DNA of 64,000 bases from Archegozetes longisetosus (GCA_018873245.2 JAEMBT020000001.1:12114220-12178219); one strand, 5' to 3'; counted from the first letter of the stretch, positions 1 to 11,104 are shown. The notes: generated by a model not told the origin, from the letters alone. Numbers and translations are program-made.

Positions 1-150
1 GAATTCCTGTATAAGTTCATTTAGTATTTCAGTTAAAATTGTTGGGACTTAATTTGCTATAGATATCTCGATGTTTCAAAAACGCATCTTTTGGCCAACT
101 CGATTAGATTCGATGAATACCACACCGTATTTTTACAATTTTGGTTGTCA

Positions 151-235
151 TCTCTGAATTCGATTGAAAACTTGTTTCGTCAATCGAAGTTCACCGTCAA
201 AAGAGGCTAAGCTCAAGATAGCCTCTACCAACTAG
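151..235 (+). pseudogene. Tc1/mariner-type transposase relic
   Basis: One frame starting at 151 gives SLNSIENLFRQSK. This resembles the conserved block around the last acidic residue of Tc1/mariner (DDE_3) transposases, which usually reads like SPDLNPIENLWSxLK. Stops follow soon after and the upstream catalytic blocks are unreadable, so at most it is an old fragment. No terminal repeats were found. The match is short and could be chance. Confidence 0.3.
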
Positions 236-239
236 TGTA

Positions 240-3190
240 TATTAGTTCATGAAGAGCTATGGCTGAAAATTGCTCTATCTCAAAAATATGGAATCTTATT
301 TGGTTTGTTGCTTAAAAAAGAAGAAAGTGAGAATTAATAAAGTTTTAGTATATTTTATTAAAATGGAATTTTGCAATAATTTCAAAAAGTTTGCTTCGAA
401 TAAAAGCTTTTTTCATTCATATCTTTCTTTAAATGTTGAAATAGTTTAAAGCAGTGCTTAAACTGTTTGAGGCTTTAAGCGCACTATAACCTATGCAGAC
501 TTACAGTTCTTAGCGGAACTCAAAGTGTTTAATAAAAAGGAAAACTCTGTATATCTATATTAATATAATTAGCTTATCCCATAAAAAGTTTCAAAATAGT
601 ATCTCATGTAACTCTTACTTCTATTTATATGTGAATATTTTAATTCTTCTACATGAATTTATCGCTTTTGTTTGACTATTAGCATGTCAGGAAAACGCTT
701 TTAACTCAAAGTTATAGAATATACAATGCAAAAATATGCTTTATTTATCATTCCCTAGAAGAGATCTGATTTATAAGTCCAAAGTTTTTCTCTTAGTCTC
801 TGTGAAAGAGTTTGTCCAATCGATGTATTATCTTCAGTCTTTCATGAAAATTATATAACTTTTCTATTAATAGAAATAAATAATAATCATATTGATTCTA
901 TAAATAAATTTTGGAGATTCACTCATATATTTGTTATGAAAATCATTCCTAACTGTTACCATAACGAACATTAAATAAAAATCAATAAATTCTGTATTTT
1001 CTTCGATAAACTTTTTTTCAAATTATGTTGTCTCATATTACTGATCCATCTATTCAAAAGTCGATTCCTTGTTGAGAAATAATTAAAAAAAATCATTAAA
1101 TCTTCTTTTCTCTTATTCGAAAAATAAATTGAAAAAACTTTCAAAATAAGTGGCTAGCAATTAAATAGAAAATCACTCATCTTTAGAAAAATGAACCATT
1201 TCATAAACAAACATTTTAAGTACAGAATGTCAAATATCGATGTGTAAAATAATCAACGTATACAAAAACATTCTTTAATGACTACTTAAGTGAACAAAAG
1301 ATTTATCAAAGGAAGGTTCCACCATAACGATAGCAATTACTCCATAGTCTAGAACATATTAAAAATCATTAAGAAAGCCTATCCTCGTCTACTATATTCA
1401 TAAATCTAAAAATATAACGATTCGTCTTGATCCAAACTTTGGTACTTTCTAGACGTAATAAAAACTTAAAAATGAAGAAAAAATTTTAATATTTCATAAA
1501 AATTGCTCTATATTTTTCTCTGAATAAATTTGATCCAGAGATTAATACGAAATAACATATTCTTGAAATAAACAAACTAAAATAAGTTTTATGGCGAAAA
1601 CGGAAGTTGAAAATTCTCTTGACTATGTTGTCCTAAGTTTTCCAAACATTTCTGAAAAGATTTTCTCCTAAACTAGCTCGTTTAATTTCAAGAATGATTT
1701 GGAACATTTGAGGCATCAGAGTGAAAGAAATTTCAATATCTGTTTTTACCACAATATTTTTTTATATTTTGTGAGATTCATGAACATAGTTGGCGAAAAC
1801 TTGCTTTTTAAAGATTTTCAATCTATTCCAGACTTTAGGAGAACTGCTAATGCTGTAGCGGAACCCTCCTTTAGAAAATATTCTAAAATATCGTATTTTA
1901 TAGACATACTGCTCAAGAACTTATTTGAAGCATAGAAGTCGTCTCTTTGTGTTTAAATGAACAAACAGTAGTTGAGATAATAAAATGCAGTGCCTTTTTT
2001 TGAAATTTTTATTGAAATTTTTCTGATTATTCTTTAATTTTTACAAGTAAGTGTTGTGATTTATCTAATTATTGATATAAAAAACATATTTAGGTATTTA
2101 ATTTGAAGTTAACTTCAATGTTTAAAATGCAAATAACTATTTTATTAATTATCTCATTAATAAAAGTACAACTTAATTTGGGCAACTTTTCAACATAACA
2201 GTTAATTTTATTTCGCTTTCAGATCATTCGACTTCGAAAAGCAGTAAACATTTATACAATTGAAGTGAAAAATTTCAATTTCTTTAATAGTAGAAAAGTA
2301 GTTAAATGAGCATCATCAAAATTTTTTTGCATTCCAATTCGAAAATTTCTACTAAATTATCATTCCTTCGACAATTAGATTTGATCTTATATCAGTGTTA
2401 ATTATTTCTGACACTTTGTTTGGCTCATTATTTACTCGGTTAATTAGTCTAATATATCACGATAATTTATGAGAAAGCCGATTATATATATGTCGCTTCG
2501 TAAAGTATAGTAAAATATCTCAAGCTGCATCATAAAGCAGGTTTAGAAGAATACAATATTATTTACCAATCTAGCATGTAAACGAATTATTCATTTGAGT
2601 ATTAAATTATTCTCATGTTTATTCTCAAAAACATTTGAATAAAAGCTAAAGATTTTCTCTTGAATTGATATGAGAATCGATATAAGCATAGAGTTTAATG
2701 TCATAAACCACAATCTACATGATAGAAACTTAATAAGACTGTTGAAAAATTTTCATCCTTCAGAACAAACGTCAAAGAACCGGTATCACCATTCTCCACA
2801 ATTTTGAAGACTAAATAGTGCTTTGAAAACAAAGTGAAATCTTGAAAAAAGCATTTAGTATTAATATTGTTTTTGAATTAAAATATATGACCGAAAATCT
2901 TAAGATAGCAATTCGAATCTTCGGAGGTGGAAATCCTACTCTATGAACAAACTGCCTCTTCTTTCAGGAACTAATCAAACGAAAACATTCAAGTAATGAA
3001 GAAAAATGAGTTTGTGAAAGAAAATAGTCAAAGATCAAGTGATCGATTAAAGTAAAAAAATCAACAAAGTATTAGTTTAATTATCATAACTTGGCCATAC
3101 TTTTGTATTCTATCTAAAGAATATATCTGCTTAATTTCGACGCTGTCTGCCATATCAATTGTGCTAAATTAGTTGATTTTAAGATAAAGT
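240..3190. other. Gene-free AT-rich stretch
   Basis: About 3 kb without a coding region I can support. The longest open frame (1699-1935, +) has no recognisable motif and does not start with ATG. No clear inverted or tandem repeat was seen. It is the upstream flank of the DEG/ENaC cluster and presumably contains its promoter. Confidence 0.5.
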
Positions 3191-3197
3191 GAAACAA

Positions 3198-4913
3198 ATG
3201 TTCAGCATTAGAAACGAATACTTATCCTCGAAAAATATTAATACATTTTCTTTTCTTAAGTTTATTTTTAAACTTTTATGCTCTATATTATTCATGCATC
3301 AGTTTTTGGATATAACCCAGTTATATTTAAGATTTCCATATGAAGTTAAACTCAATGTCATTACTGAAAAAGATATCAGTCTGCCATCAATTACTATTTG
3401 CTTGCCTAGAAGTAGTTCGTGGCAGAAAAACAAATTTCGAAGTATGAATAAAACCACTAAAATCTCTTCTTTTATTGACCATTTTGGAAAATTTGAGCAT
3501 CATTTTTATGAGAACGGAACTATTGATATAGAAGTCAATATTAAAAATAAAAAGTTAACATATTTTAAGCAACTTTTCGATACAACATTGAATCTAAGTT
3601 CCGCATTAAATTGCTACATTAGTTCAAATATTCGGAAAGGGATAAAATATTATTCAGATTGCCAAAGTATTGGAAACATTTCTGAATTTATCAGTAAAAA
3701 TAATGGACTCGAAAAGTGCTTCACTTATTTCAATCTGAATGATAGAAACACACAATTTATTGACCATAAAATAAATAAAGCACAGCAGATATATTTTGAA
3801 CTGTTACCTGAAAATTTTGCTAAATTCTTAATCAATAAAAGACGATGTGAATTGGATTTACTTTATTTGAGCATTCATTCATCACAATCAATATACGGAT
3901 CTTTGTTTTACTATCCAATTAAAATCATTTTTCGTCCTCGAGAATCGATTTTCAATTTTAAGTTTACTAAAACTATTGTGAAATCTCTTCGATGGCCTCA
4001 TAGAACTGACTGTAAAGGACTAGAAAGTAATCGTCTATCCAAAAGTCGAAATATCTATTCATATGAAGATTGTGTAAATTCCTGCATTTTTAAAAACCTA
4101 TTAAAGAGACAAAACTGCACTAGTTTCACGAACAATTTTGGTCTTGATATACCACTCAACATTGAAACAGAAAACATAAGAATTTGTCGTGAGATATCAC
4201 TTAAAAAGTTGAATTCTGAGAAAGCAGAGATGAGATGCTCGAGAGCATGTCAACAGAACTGTACTACAGAATATATTTATAGCTATTCTGAAAGGGATCA
4301 GAAAACAAATTTATTGAAAAAATTAATAACGATAAGGGCAGAAAATACTGGGATATTTGAGTATGAGTTATATAACAAACTTTCGTTCGTTAATTATGCA
4401 TCATATTTGGGTTCAATTATATCGATGTGGTTCGGGGTAGCAGTCATTGATTTGCATAAACTCTCTAAACAAATGCTCATGATTGCTACATATGTATTAC
4501 GCAAATTAAACAAGACATTAAATTTGAATACAATTCTACATTTGATATTCAAAGACAAGTTTCTGGTGTATTATGCAATGGTTAATAACTGTTTCCTATT
4601 GTTGTTGTTAAAATTGCAAAACATCAATTTGAAGTATATGTTTAAATTGCTTTGTATTACGTGTTTTATCTACCAATCTATTGAAATGACATTAAAATAT
4701 CTCGAATACAAAACTGAAGTCGAAGTAAAAATAATTAATCATATTATAAATGGAAAAATAGAAACAATACCAGCCCTATCGTTTTGTAAGTCTGCTACTG
4801 TTGAAGATTATAAAAAACTTGTTACTCTCAAGTCTACAAATGGTGGTGAAGATTACAAACGTTTAAAATTGACTGCGATTTTCGAAAACACTGGAAAATC
4901 GATTGTGTTATGA
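3198..4913 (+). CDS. DEG/ENaC channel subunit, copy 1, running on into copy 2
   Basis: Degenerin/epithelial sodium channel (amiloride-sensitive, pickpocket-like) subunit, a plasma-membrane trimeric sodium channel. The first ATG is at 3198. TM1 lies near residues 20-42, followed by the LPSITIC motif typical of the family. The extracellular domain has paired cysteines (YEDCVNSC, later CSRACQQNC). TM2 lies near residues 398-420. The usual G-x-S selectivity filter is G413-V414-A415, so the serine is replaced by alanine. The frame does not stop after TM2. It continues about 150 residues and enters a second TM1-like segment (about residues 477-500) and the start of copy 2, ending at 4913 because of a frameshift. 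Copy 1 may have lost its own stop, or the two units may be a genuine fusion. The family assignment is firm; ligand and function are unknown. Confidence 0.85.
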   Translation: MFSIRNEYLSSKNINTFSFLKFIFKLLCSILFMHQFLDITQLYLRFPYEVKLNVITEKDISLPSITICLPRSSSWQKNKFRSMNKTTKISSFIDHFGKFEHHFYENGTIDIEVNIKNKKLTYFKQLFDTTLNLSSALNCYISSNIRKGIKYYSDCQSIGNISEFISKNNGLEKCFTYFNLNDRNTQFIDHKINKAQQIYFELLPENFAKFLINKRRCELDLLYLSIHSSQSIYGSLFYYPIKIIFRPRESIFNFKFTKTIVKSLRWPHRTDCKGLESNRLSKSRNIYSYEDCVNSCIFKNLLKRQNCTSFTNNFGLDIPLNIETENIRICREISLKKLNSEKAEMRCSRACQQNCTTEYIYSYSERDQKTNLLKKLITIRAENTGIFEYELYNKLSFVNYASYLGSIISMWFGVAVIDLHKLSKQMLMIATYVLRKLNKTLNLNTILHLIFKDKFLVYYAMVNNCFLLLLLKLQNINLKYMFKLLCITCFIYQSIEMTLKYLEYKTEVEVKIINHIINGKIETIPALSFCKSATVEDYKKLVTLKSTNGGEDYKRLKLTAIFENTGKSIVL

Positions 4914-5894
4914 GTCTTGAATCTTACAACGAGTTATTGAAAAACCAAACTCTTCTCTCTGACTATTTGAATGTTATTGATTTACAAAATTATAGGATAT
5001 CCTGTGAGGTTATATCAAATGGAACTCGGAATAGATGTGAAGATTTGATAAACATAACACATAGTTATAATTCGAATTATAAATGCTATACATTTATGAG
5101 TCAATTAAGTACAGATTCTTATGAAAGATTTAATTTATCAGGTTATAAGTTACTTCCATTAAGTCGCAAAACGGAATCTTTTTTGTTCATGACTCAAATC
5201 AATTGCCAACGTATTCATTTAGACAAATATCTTCAGAGCCTGTTAATATTCGGAAGTCAGATACTAAACTTCTTTACGAAAAAGTTGTTTTCAAACGACT
5301 ACCATCTCCTTTCAGTACTAATTGTCAAAATTACAACGGAAAAATTAGATCCCAGGCTCAATGCATCAATGATTTGATGATAAAATTATCAAGAAACGTA
5401 ATTGTTTGCCAAAAAACTTTGATTCGCTCACATTTGTCATCATAAATTATAACTATACAAAATTTAAATATAGAATCTGTGACGACCACTTTTCTTTTCC
5501 GAAAACTGAACAGTACAAACAAAGTTGTCGCATAGCTTGTTATGAAGAAATCTATACGATTGAGGAATCGTTAAATGATGCAACAGAATTAGTACTTCAA
5601 CCACTTAATCCAAAGTTCATCAGCTTTGAATCATATCCAAAATTGAAATTTTTTCAATATTTAGTTGATTTCGGTGGACTTCTAGGTCTATGGCATGGAA
5701 TTTCACTGAATGATCTGAAGAATGCAGTTAGAAAATTTATGAAAAATTTACTTCTTGTGAGCCAATTTTCACGAAAATTGATAACTAACATCGAATATTT
5801 TGTGGTTTACAAATGGTTGAAAACTTTCATTAGATATTCTCAAGTGAAGGTTAAGTCATTTCATTTTGATGCTTTTATTGACAATCTTGATTAA
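4578..5894 (+). pseudogene. DEG/ENaC channel subunit, copy 2, three frameshifts
   Basis: Second tandem DEG/ENaC unit. A possible own start is the ATG at 4578, in frame with copy 1. It has TM1, an IPALSFC motif, an extracellular domain and TM2 with a G-I-S filter (FGGLLGLWHGIS), ending at 5894. The reading frame changes three times, each time by the loss of one base at or beside a homopolymer: the A-run near 4894-4898, the T-run near 5179-5184 and the A-runs near 5384-5396. Continuing in the new frame each time gives the expected family order with no gap. One cysteine of the C-x3-C pair after the finger region is Leu (CINDLMIK). It is either a young pseudogene or an intact gene with homopolymer errors in the assembly. 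Introns are unlikely because no sequence is left over at the junctions. Confidence 0.8.
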
Positions 5895-5956
5895 AGCATT
5901 CTACACCATATTTATTCAATATGTGATTTAAAATATCTGTCTTATCTACATTTTAG

Positions 5957-7243
5957 GGAATTTTATCGACATTTTGTATAATTATTTTGACGGTTCAATT
6001 AATTGATGTGACGATGAGTTATCTAAAATATGAATCTATTATCAAAATAGAAATTTTTGATAGCGATTTCGATAAAATAGGACCACCTTCTTTTAACATT
6101 GATTTCGCGCTATCTTCTTTGTTGAAAGCTGACAATTCTAAAAAAATTTTGGACAGTTTCTTACATGAGAAAAGATGTACCAGTTTGGAGAAATTGCATG
6201 AACTGTACTTTGAGTTCAAAAAGTTTAACGTTCTCAATTGTCAAATGAATAATAATGGAATTTATGAAGATTGCGATAGGGTTATTGAACCCACAGTTAA
6301 TATTTTAAGCCATACTAGATATTTAAAAGATTTATATCTTAAATTGGAGCCGAATGGCCACTGCTTTAGAGGAAGTCTTATCCAAATTCTTAATCAAACC
6401 ACTATTACTGGTCTGACTCTTAAGTATTTTGTTCTCAACCAAAGGGATATAAGTTCGAAAAAGAGTTTTAGCAAAAATTACCTGAAAAAAACAGATTTCC
6501 TTTACTTTCATACAAATTCTACTAATAATTCAAAAATATATTTTAAAGTAAACTTTGGTCAAAATTACAATACACTTCAAACCGTTGATATTTTTACATT
6601 GAAACAGAACAGAGAAGTTTCCTTAGTTAAGAAGTCATATGAATTTTTGGAATTTCCCTATGAATCTAAATGTAGTTATTACGACGGATTTGAAACTCCA
6701 TTTAATTCTTCTTCTCGTATGCACTGTATTCGACAGTGCATAAGATATTACTGTCTAATCAAATTTAATTGTTCTTGTTTTGGTTTGGACAATAAAGTTC
6801 ATGAAATGGATTATGGTTACAATAGTTTGGATATTTGTTGGGATGTCAGAGGTTTCAATTACTTCAAAAGTGAATATAAAAGATCGTGCACTCAATTATG
6901 TCCTATTGATTGTATCAAAAACGAATATGGAGTTACAATTCGAAAAAGAAATTACTTTGAATTATTTGATGAAAATTCATTTAAATTGACATTTAAATGG
7001 GACAAGAGTAAGCCATTCATCACTTATAAAGAGACGCCAGTCATGACTTTTTTGAGTTATTTTTTCTATATCGGAGGACTGTTTGGAATGTGGTTCGGAA
7101 TTAGTGCTAATCAATTATACAATTATCTGGTAGAAATGCGTTTATTATTTTATTACTGTTTCATCAAAATTTGTTTAATAATTTCACATCAAATCATAAA
7201 AATTTGTCGCTGGATGCGAACAAAATTAATAATGGAAAACTAA
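5957..7243 (+). CDS. DEG/ENaC channel subunit, copy 3 (5' exon not found)
   Basis: Third tandem unit. It is open for 428 codons from a likely splice acceptor (CTACATTTTAG, ending at 5956) to the stop at 7243. The first residues (GILSTFCIIILTVQLIDV) form TM1, so only the short cytoplasmic N-terminus is missing. Its exon was not identified, and in-frame stops lie just upstream (TGA at 5924, TAG at 5954). The extracellular part has conserved cysteines (HCIRQCIRYYC, then CTQLCPIDC), and TM2 carries FYIGGLFGMWFGIS with a normal G-I-S filter. It starts about 60 bp after copy 2 ends. The missing first exon may be shared by alternative splicing, lie far upstream, or be lost. Confidence 0.8.
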   Translation, partial: GILSTFCIIILTVQLIDVTMSYLKYESIIKIEIFDSDFDKIGPPSFNIDFALSSLLKADNSKKILDSFLHEKRCTSLEKLHELYFEFKKFNVLNCQMNNNGIYEDCDRVIEPTVNILSHTRYLKDLYLKLEPNGHCFRGSLIQILNQTTITGLTLKYFVLNQRDISSKKSFSKNYLKKTDFLYFHTNSTNNSKIYFKVNFGQNYNTLQTVDIFTLKQNREVSLVKKSYEFLEFPYESKCSYYDGFETPFNSSSRMHCIRQCIRYYCLIKFNCSCFGLDNKVHEMDYGYNSLDICWDVRGFNYFKSEYKRSCTQLCPIDCIKNEYGVTIRKRNYFELFDENSFKLTFKWDKSKPFITYKETPVMTFLSYFFYIGGLFGMWFGISANQLYNYLVEMRLLFYYCFIKICLIISHQIIKICRWMRTKLIMEN

Positions 7244-7384
7244 ATTTAGGACTACATTATTCTAGCTTTTAAACGAAAGATAGCAATTATCACATTCGTC
7301 AATAATTAGCATGCCATCTCAATCACAGCTCAAATCATATCTTTATTTTGGAATATCCCATTAAATGCATTGTTACTTGTTGGG

Positions 7385-7700
7385 ATTATAAGCTCTTGTT
7401 TTCGAAATCTTCAACTTCTGTGTCACACAATTCGTGGTGTATGTCACTTATTGGTCTCACCATTTCTGTGATTTCATCATCCGTTGGCTCTAAGCAGTAA
7501 ATATCGTCTATCGAAACGAACTCATTGAAGTCATTATAGTTAAGATCGAACATTTTGTTAATTTGTTCCTAAATTTTAGCAGCAAATAATCGATCTCCAA
7601 TTCCATTTTCATAATCAACAGTAATATCTTCAAAAGTTGTCGAACACCTGCAGTTTTAAAACAAATTTTCGCAAGCACGTTAGTCATCTACCTTAGGTTT
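7385..7700 (-). pseudogene. pogo/Tigger-type transposase C-terminal relic
   Basis: On the minus strand one frame gives NVLAKICFKTAGVRQ. This resembles the TIxNCFxKAG block at the end of the Tigger/jerky DDE domain. A neighbouring frame, after a one-base shift, gives FNEFVSIDD and EPTDDEITEMV, like the acidic C-terminal tail of the same proteins. A stop (TAG) and the frameshift show that it is decayed. The rest of the element was not delimited. Confidence 0.5.
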
Positions 7701-7850
7701 CATTACTTTAAAGCAGACCATTTGTTTGTGTTTTAATCCTTTGAGCGAATATCTACACGTAAACAATGTCTTTCTCCCAGATTAAGGAATATTAAGCCTC
7801 CAGGTGTTTATTTCCATTCTACTTCATTATTTCCACTTTTTGATAAGCAA

Positions 7851-8125
7851 AAAGTGGTTCGTGACAGAAAAGTGATTTTTAAAGAGGAATAAGAAATTAT
7901 AAACACTTAGATCGATAACTTTTATATAGAACCTACTTATTCTTTGAATGGGAAAGGAACTATCGATACTGAAGTTAATATCCAAAATAGAAAATTAACA
8001 TATTTTGAACAACTTTTCGGTGCAAAATTAAGTCTAAATTCTGCATTAAATACTTTGTCGATTCCAATATTCAGAAATGGATAAATTCCATTCTAATTGC
8101 CAAAATAATGAAAAGTATTTATACT
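7851..8125 (+). pseudogene. DEG/ENaC fragment, decayed copy of the copy 1 exon
   Basis: Base-level similarity to copy 1 (about 3410-3680) is visible along the whole stretch, for example around 7950-8015 against 3515-3580. Many substitutions, indels and stops break every frame. It preserves the part of the extracellular domain just after TM1 and lacks both membrane segments. It shows that the tandem array once extended further and is being lost. Confidence 0.75.
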
Positions 8126-8379
8126 TCAGATATTCGAATAAATTCTCTCTTTAACGAATGAGATGATCACAGGATATTAGGGCTTCAGATAGAGGTGGGG
8201 TGACATTATATTGTTTTTTCAATCATTTTCAATAAAATTTTATGTTAGCTCAATTTAATACCAAAATATTTCAAAATATGAATCTAGATTTAATAATCTT
8301 TTCATTAATATATAAGAACACAATCATAGGAATGCCAAACATGTATAATTGCCACGAAAGAGACATTGAATATCGATAA

Positions 8380-8520
8380 CTGAAAATTATTATCACGCTA
8401 TTGAGGATATTCTTGTTTTCTAATAGAGTTACGGAAACTTAATTGACGTTTAATGATGAACTAACATACTTGAACTTGATACAATGAAGATTCCTACGGT
8501 AACGGTCTGAAAATGAAAAT
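8380..8520 (+). pseudogene. Possible TM1-proximal DEG/ENaC remnant
   Basis: A short frame near 8470-8502 reads ELDTMKIPTVTV and is then broken by TGA. It resembles the post-TM1 LPxITIC motif of the neighbouring channel copies. The preceding bases contain several stops. The similarity is short, so this is only a candidate. Confidence 0.25.
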
Positions 8521-8539
8521 TGCAAGTCAAGAGTAAATA

Positions 8540-9345
8540 GTATATTAATTGTAAATGCTGAGAAAGTAATTCTCTCATCAATGACTAATACTATCGATTA
8601 ACGATTATAGTGTAACGAATTTATTGCGTCTAAGATGCGAATTAATTCGTTAATCACCGGTAAACCACTGATCGATTTAGCCAGTGGGATGAAGACACAA
8701 CTTATTGCCTACGACGTAGTATAAGTTTGAGGACAAAAGGGATATCTGATTGAAATTGCTTATCCAACAATCTTACTATCAGATATATATAGCTATTAAA
8801 AAGAAAGACAAATGTTCTCTATAAAGGCTTTATTGATACTGATATAAAAATACATTTACACAAGCCTTTTATATATTCAAAATTACTCAAAACCAATGCC
8901 TTATTAGAGGCCAGTTATTTTGAACGATAGAGTCAACGATAGAGTCAATGTAAGAGTCACTGTTCATCACAATAGAAAAACAATTTTTAAAACTCTGTCT
9001 CCTACAATGACGCGCTAAATTCATATTATTTTGTTGACATTAAAAACATTTTCAATTGAAAGTAGAAAATCTATTGCAGGATTGTATGTACATGAATTAA
9101 AAATAGTAAGCACCTTAAATCTCAATTTTCATTCAACAAGTTGAAATAAGTGACAATTAGTAGAATTTATAAGCTTCAATAAATATTCTGATGTTAGAAA
9201 ATATTTAAAATAATTTCAAATTGGCATATGTTTAAAATCCTAAGTTACGACTCAATCTCGAAGCTTAGCAGTTCAACACCCTGTTGTATTAATTGTGCTT
9301 CTAGCTCAAAACTCAACCTGATAGATTATAGGAAGCAGCAGCACA
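8540..9345 (+). repeat. Direct repeat A flanking the aerolysin-like gene
   Basis: 8540-8610 and 8971-9345 match 12157-12598 closely and in the same order and orientation. The central 8611-8970 is absent from the second copy; both edges of the gap show the bases ATAG. The pair brackets the aerolysin-like gene at 9860-11104. This suggests a segmental duplication that either inserted or enclosed the gene. Confidence 0.8.
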
Positions 9346-9859
9346 TAGTTTATAATCTAAATTTGATACTTTCATATTTATTGTTGCTTGCAATGTTCTG
9401 TTGGATTATTAAATTGACATGGTTTAACCAAATGATCAGCATAACATTTATTTAAACGTATTGGATTATAAATTTATATCTAAATCATATAATATAACAT
9501 TAATAGTAATAACCATATTAAACATAATATACTTAAGGAGAAGAAAACGAAGACCAAGGATAAGAAGAATCTATTATTTTTCTTACTTTATATACTTTTT
9601 AGGGTTAAATCTATTTTTGTTATTCAAAATATAGTTTACATAATAGATATTTTCCAGAAAAAATGCTTTCCAAATTAAAAATAAGAAAGAATCATTGTTT
9701 CTAGGATATAAATTGGACTTACCTTTAATATTGACACTGTAACAAATTTTGAATTTTATAAACAGACTTTTCTCAATTATACTACTACTTAATAGTAATA
9801 AATCTTAAAAGGTATTAATATAAGAAAACTTTTAGATTTCACAATATATATTGAAATTA

Positions 9860-11104
9860 TTACTGAATAACAGTATTATTTGTGTAAAAATGATCATTTA
9901 GCCCAAAAGTTGCATACAGAGTTCCACTCAATTGAACCCTGACTGAAAAACTTGATATCTGAAGAAACGTGTAGCTGCCAATACTAGTGAGAAATGTGTA
10001 AATTTGTGAACCAGAAAGCTGACCACCTTCATCTTCACCTGATATTTCTGCAGCAGCGCTGAAAGTGAATCCCAATTCATTGACTTGATTTACGAATGAT
10101 TCGATTTTAATCACATTCTGAGATGATATTTCCAAAGTCTTCTTGATAGAATACTCTCGATCATAAATGATATCTCGATATCCTTTAGTTTTGGACGATT
10201 TAAATGGAAAATTCGATTGAAATTTGTCATATCCACCATTTTTACTAATAAGGGATGGGATTCCTCCAGTAATAGAAATGTTTGTGAAAAAATCCAAATT
10301 CTGACTGAATTTCCAGGAGAGTTTTTCAGTGACTGATTTTTCAACATCAACTTGATGGGTCAGTTTTGTTGAATTGTTATTTTCGATAATTGTTGGAGAT
10401 ATTAAATACAATTTAGCTGACTTGGCTTTAATTGTACTTTCACTCGGTGTAGTATAACTGAATGAACTTATTTTTACCGATAAGTTTGTCAAAGGAATGA
10501 ATTTCAAATGGGCTACATTACTACTATTTGGGCTTGAAACAGCTGCTAAATAATTTATATCATAGTAGTTATAATATCCGCTTGAAGTACTAAGATAATA
10601 CGGGTAGGTATGATGTTCAGATTGAATGCCGATATTACCACTATTTAGAGTTTGTATCCTCATTCTAATAGGATAACCACTTGAATTATAATAATTCCAT
10701 AGATAGAAATATGGTGTATAATCGTGAGTTAAATAGCACCCCGTCTTAACATTAGTAAAATAAACATCGTTTACATAAGGCCTAAGAATGAAAAGATACC
10801 AATCTTCTTTTTCGAAATCGATGGATTGATCAACTGTTAATCCATGTCTATAAGTACTAGGATCTTTTCGGCCATCCCATCGAATATAGTAGCCGTATCT
10901 ATCTTTCAGATAGTAATGAATGTAGTGTCTCACATTCGTGTTATTAATTAACGAATATGTAGAACCTTGAAGATTCTTCGCAGTCTTCTCTGATAATTTG
11001 AGCTCACCAACTGTTTCTTCTTTCTGCTTGACTGAATTTTCAACCTTTTCACATATCGAACATTTTAAAAGACAAAAGATCAAAAATAAGCTTAACGAAA
11101 ACAT
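9860..11104 (-). CDS. Secreted aerolysin-like beta-pore-forming protein 1
   Basis: Intronless, 414 aa. It begins with a hydrophobic signal peptide (about residues 1-18) and a short charged linker. Residues about 45-205, rich in Tyr, Trp and Asn, look like a beta-trefoil/agglutinin-type lectin module. Residues about 210-405 match the aerolysin/ETX-MTX2 fold, with Ser/Thr-rich alternating strands and a central amphipathic stretch (about 265-300) where the pore hairpin would lie. Such proteins bind glycans, oligomerise and perforate membranes; in animals they act in defence, digestion or venom. The domain calls rest on pattern and on a paralogue at 41361-42656, which shares LISPTI followed by a similar block. 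Substrate and role are unknown. A TATA-like motif lies upstream on the minus strand (about 11182-11188). Confidence 0.7.
   Translation of the reverse strand: MFSLSLFLIFCLLKCSICEKVENSVKQKEETVGELKLSEKTAKNLQGSTYSLINNTNVRHYIHYYLKDRYGYYIRWDGRKDPSTYRHGLTVDQSIDFEKEDWYLFILRPYVNDVYFTNVKTGCYLTHDYTPYFYLWNYYNSSGYPIRMRIQTLNSGNIGIQSEHHTYPYYLSTSSGYYNYYDINYLAAVSSPNSSNVAHLKFIPLTNLSVKISSFSYTTPSESTIKAKSAKLYLISPTIIENNNSTKLTHQVDVEKSVTEKLSWKFSQNLDFFTNISITGGIPSLISKNGGYDKFQSNFPFKSSKTKGYRDIIYDREYSIKKTLEISSQNVIKIESFVNQVNELGFTFSAAAEISGEDEGGQLSGSQIYTFLTSIGSYTFLQISSFSVRVQLSGTLYATFGLNDHFYTNNTVIQ

Noticed and set aside
1699-1935. Plus-strand open frame as a small gene
   Set aside because: No ATG at its start, no motif, no splice context and composition like the flanks.
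4890-5420. Short introns explaining the frame changes in DEG/ENaC copy 2
   Set aside because: No sequence is left over at the three shifts; the protein continues directly after a one-base change, so there is no room for introns.
10111-10350. Overlapping minus frame in the aerolysin-like gene
   Set aside because: Shadow of the long coding frame; no motif.
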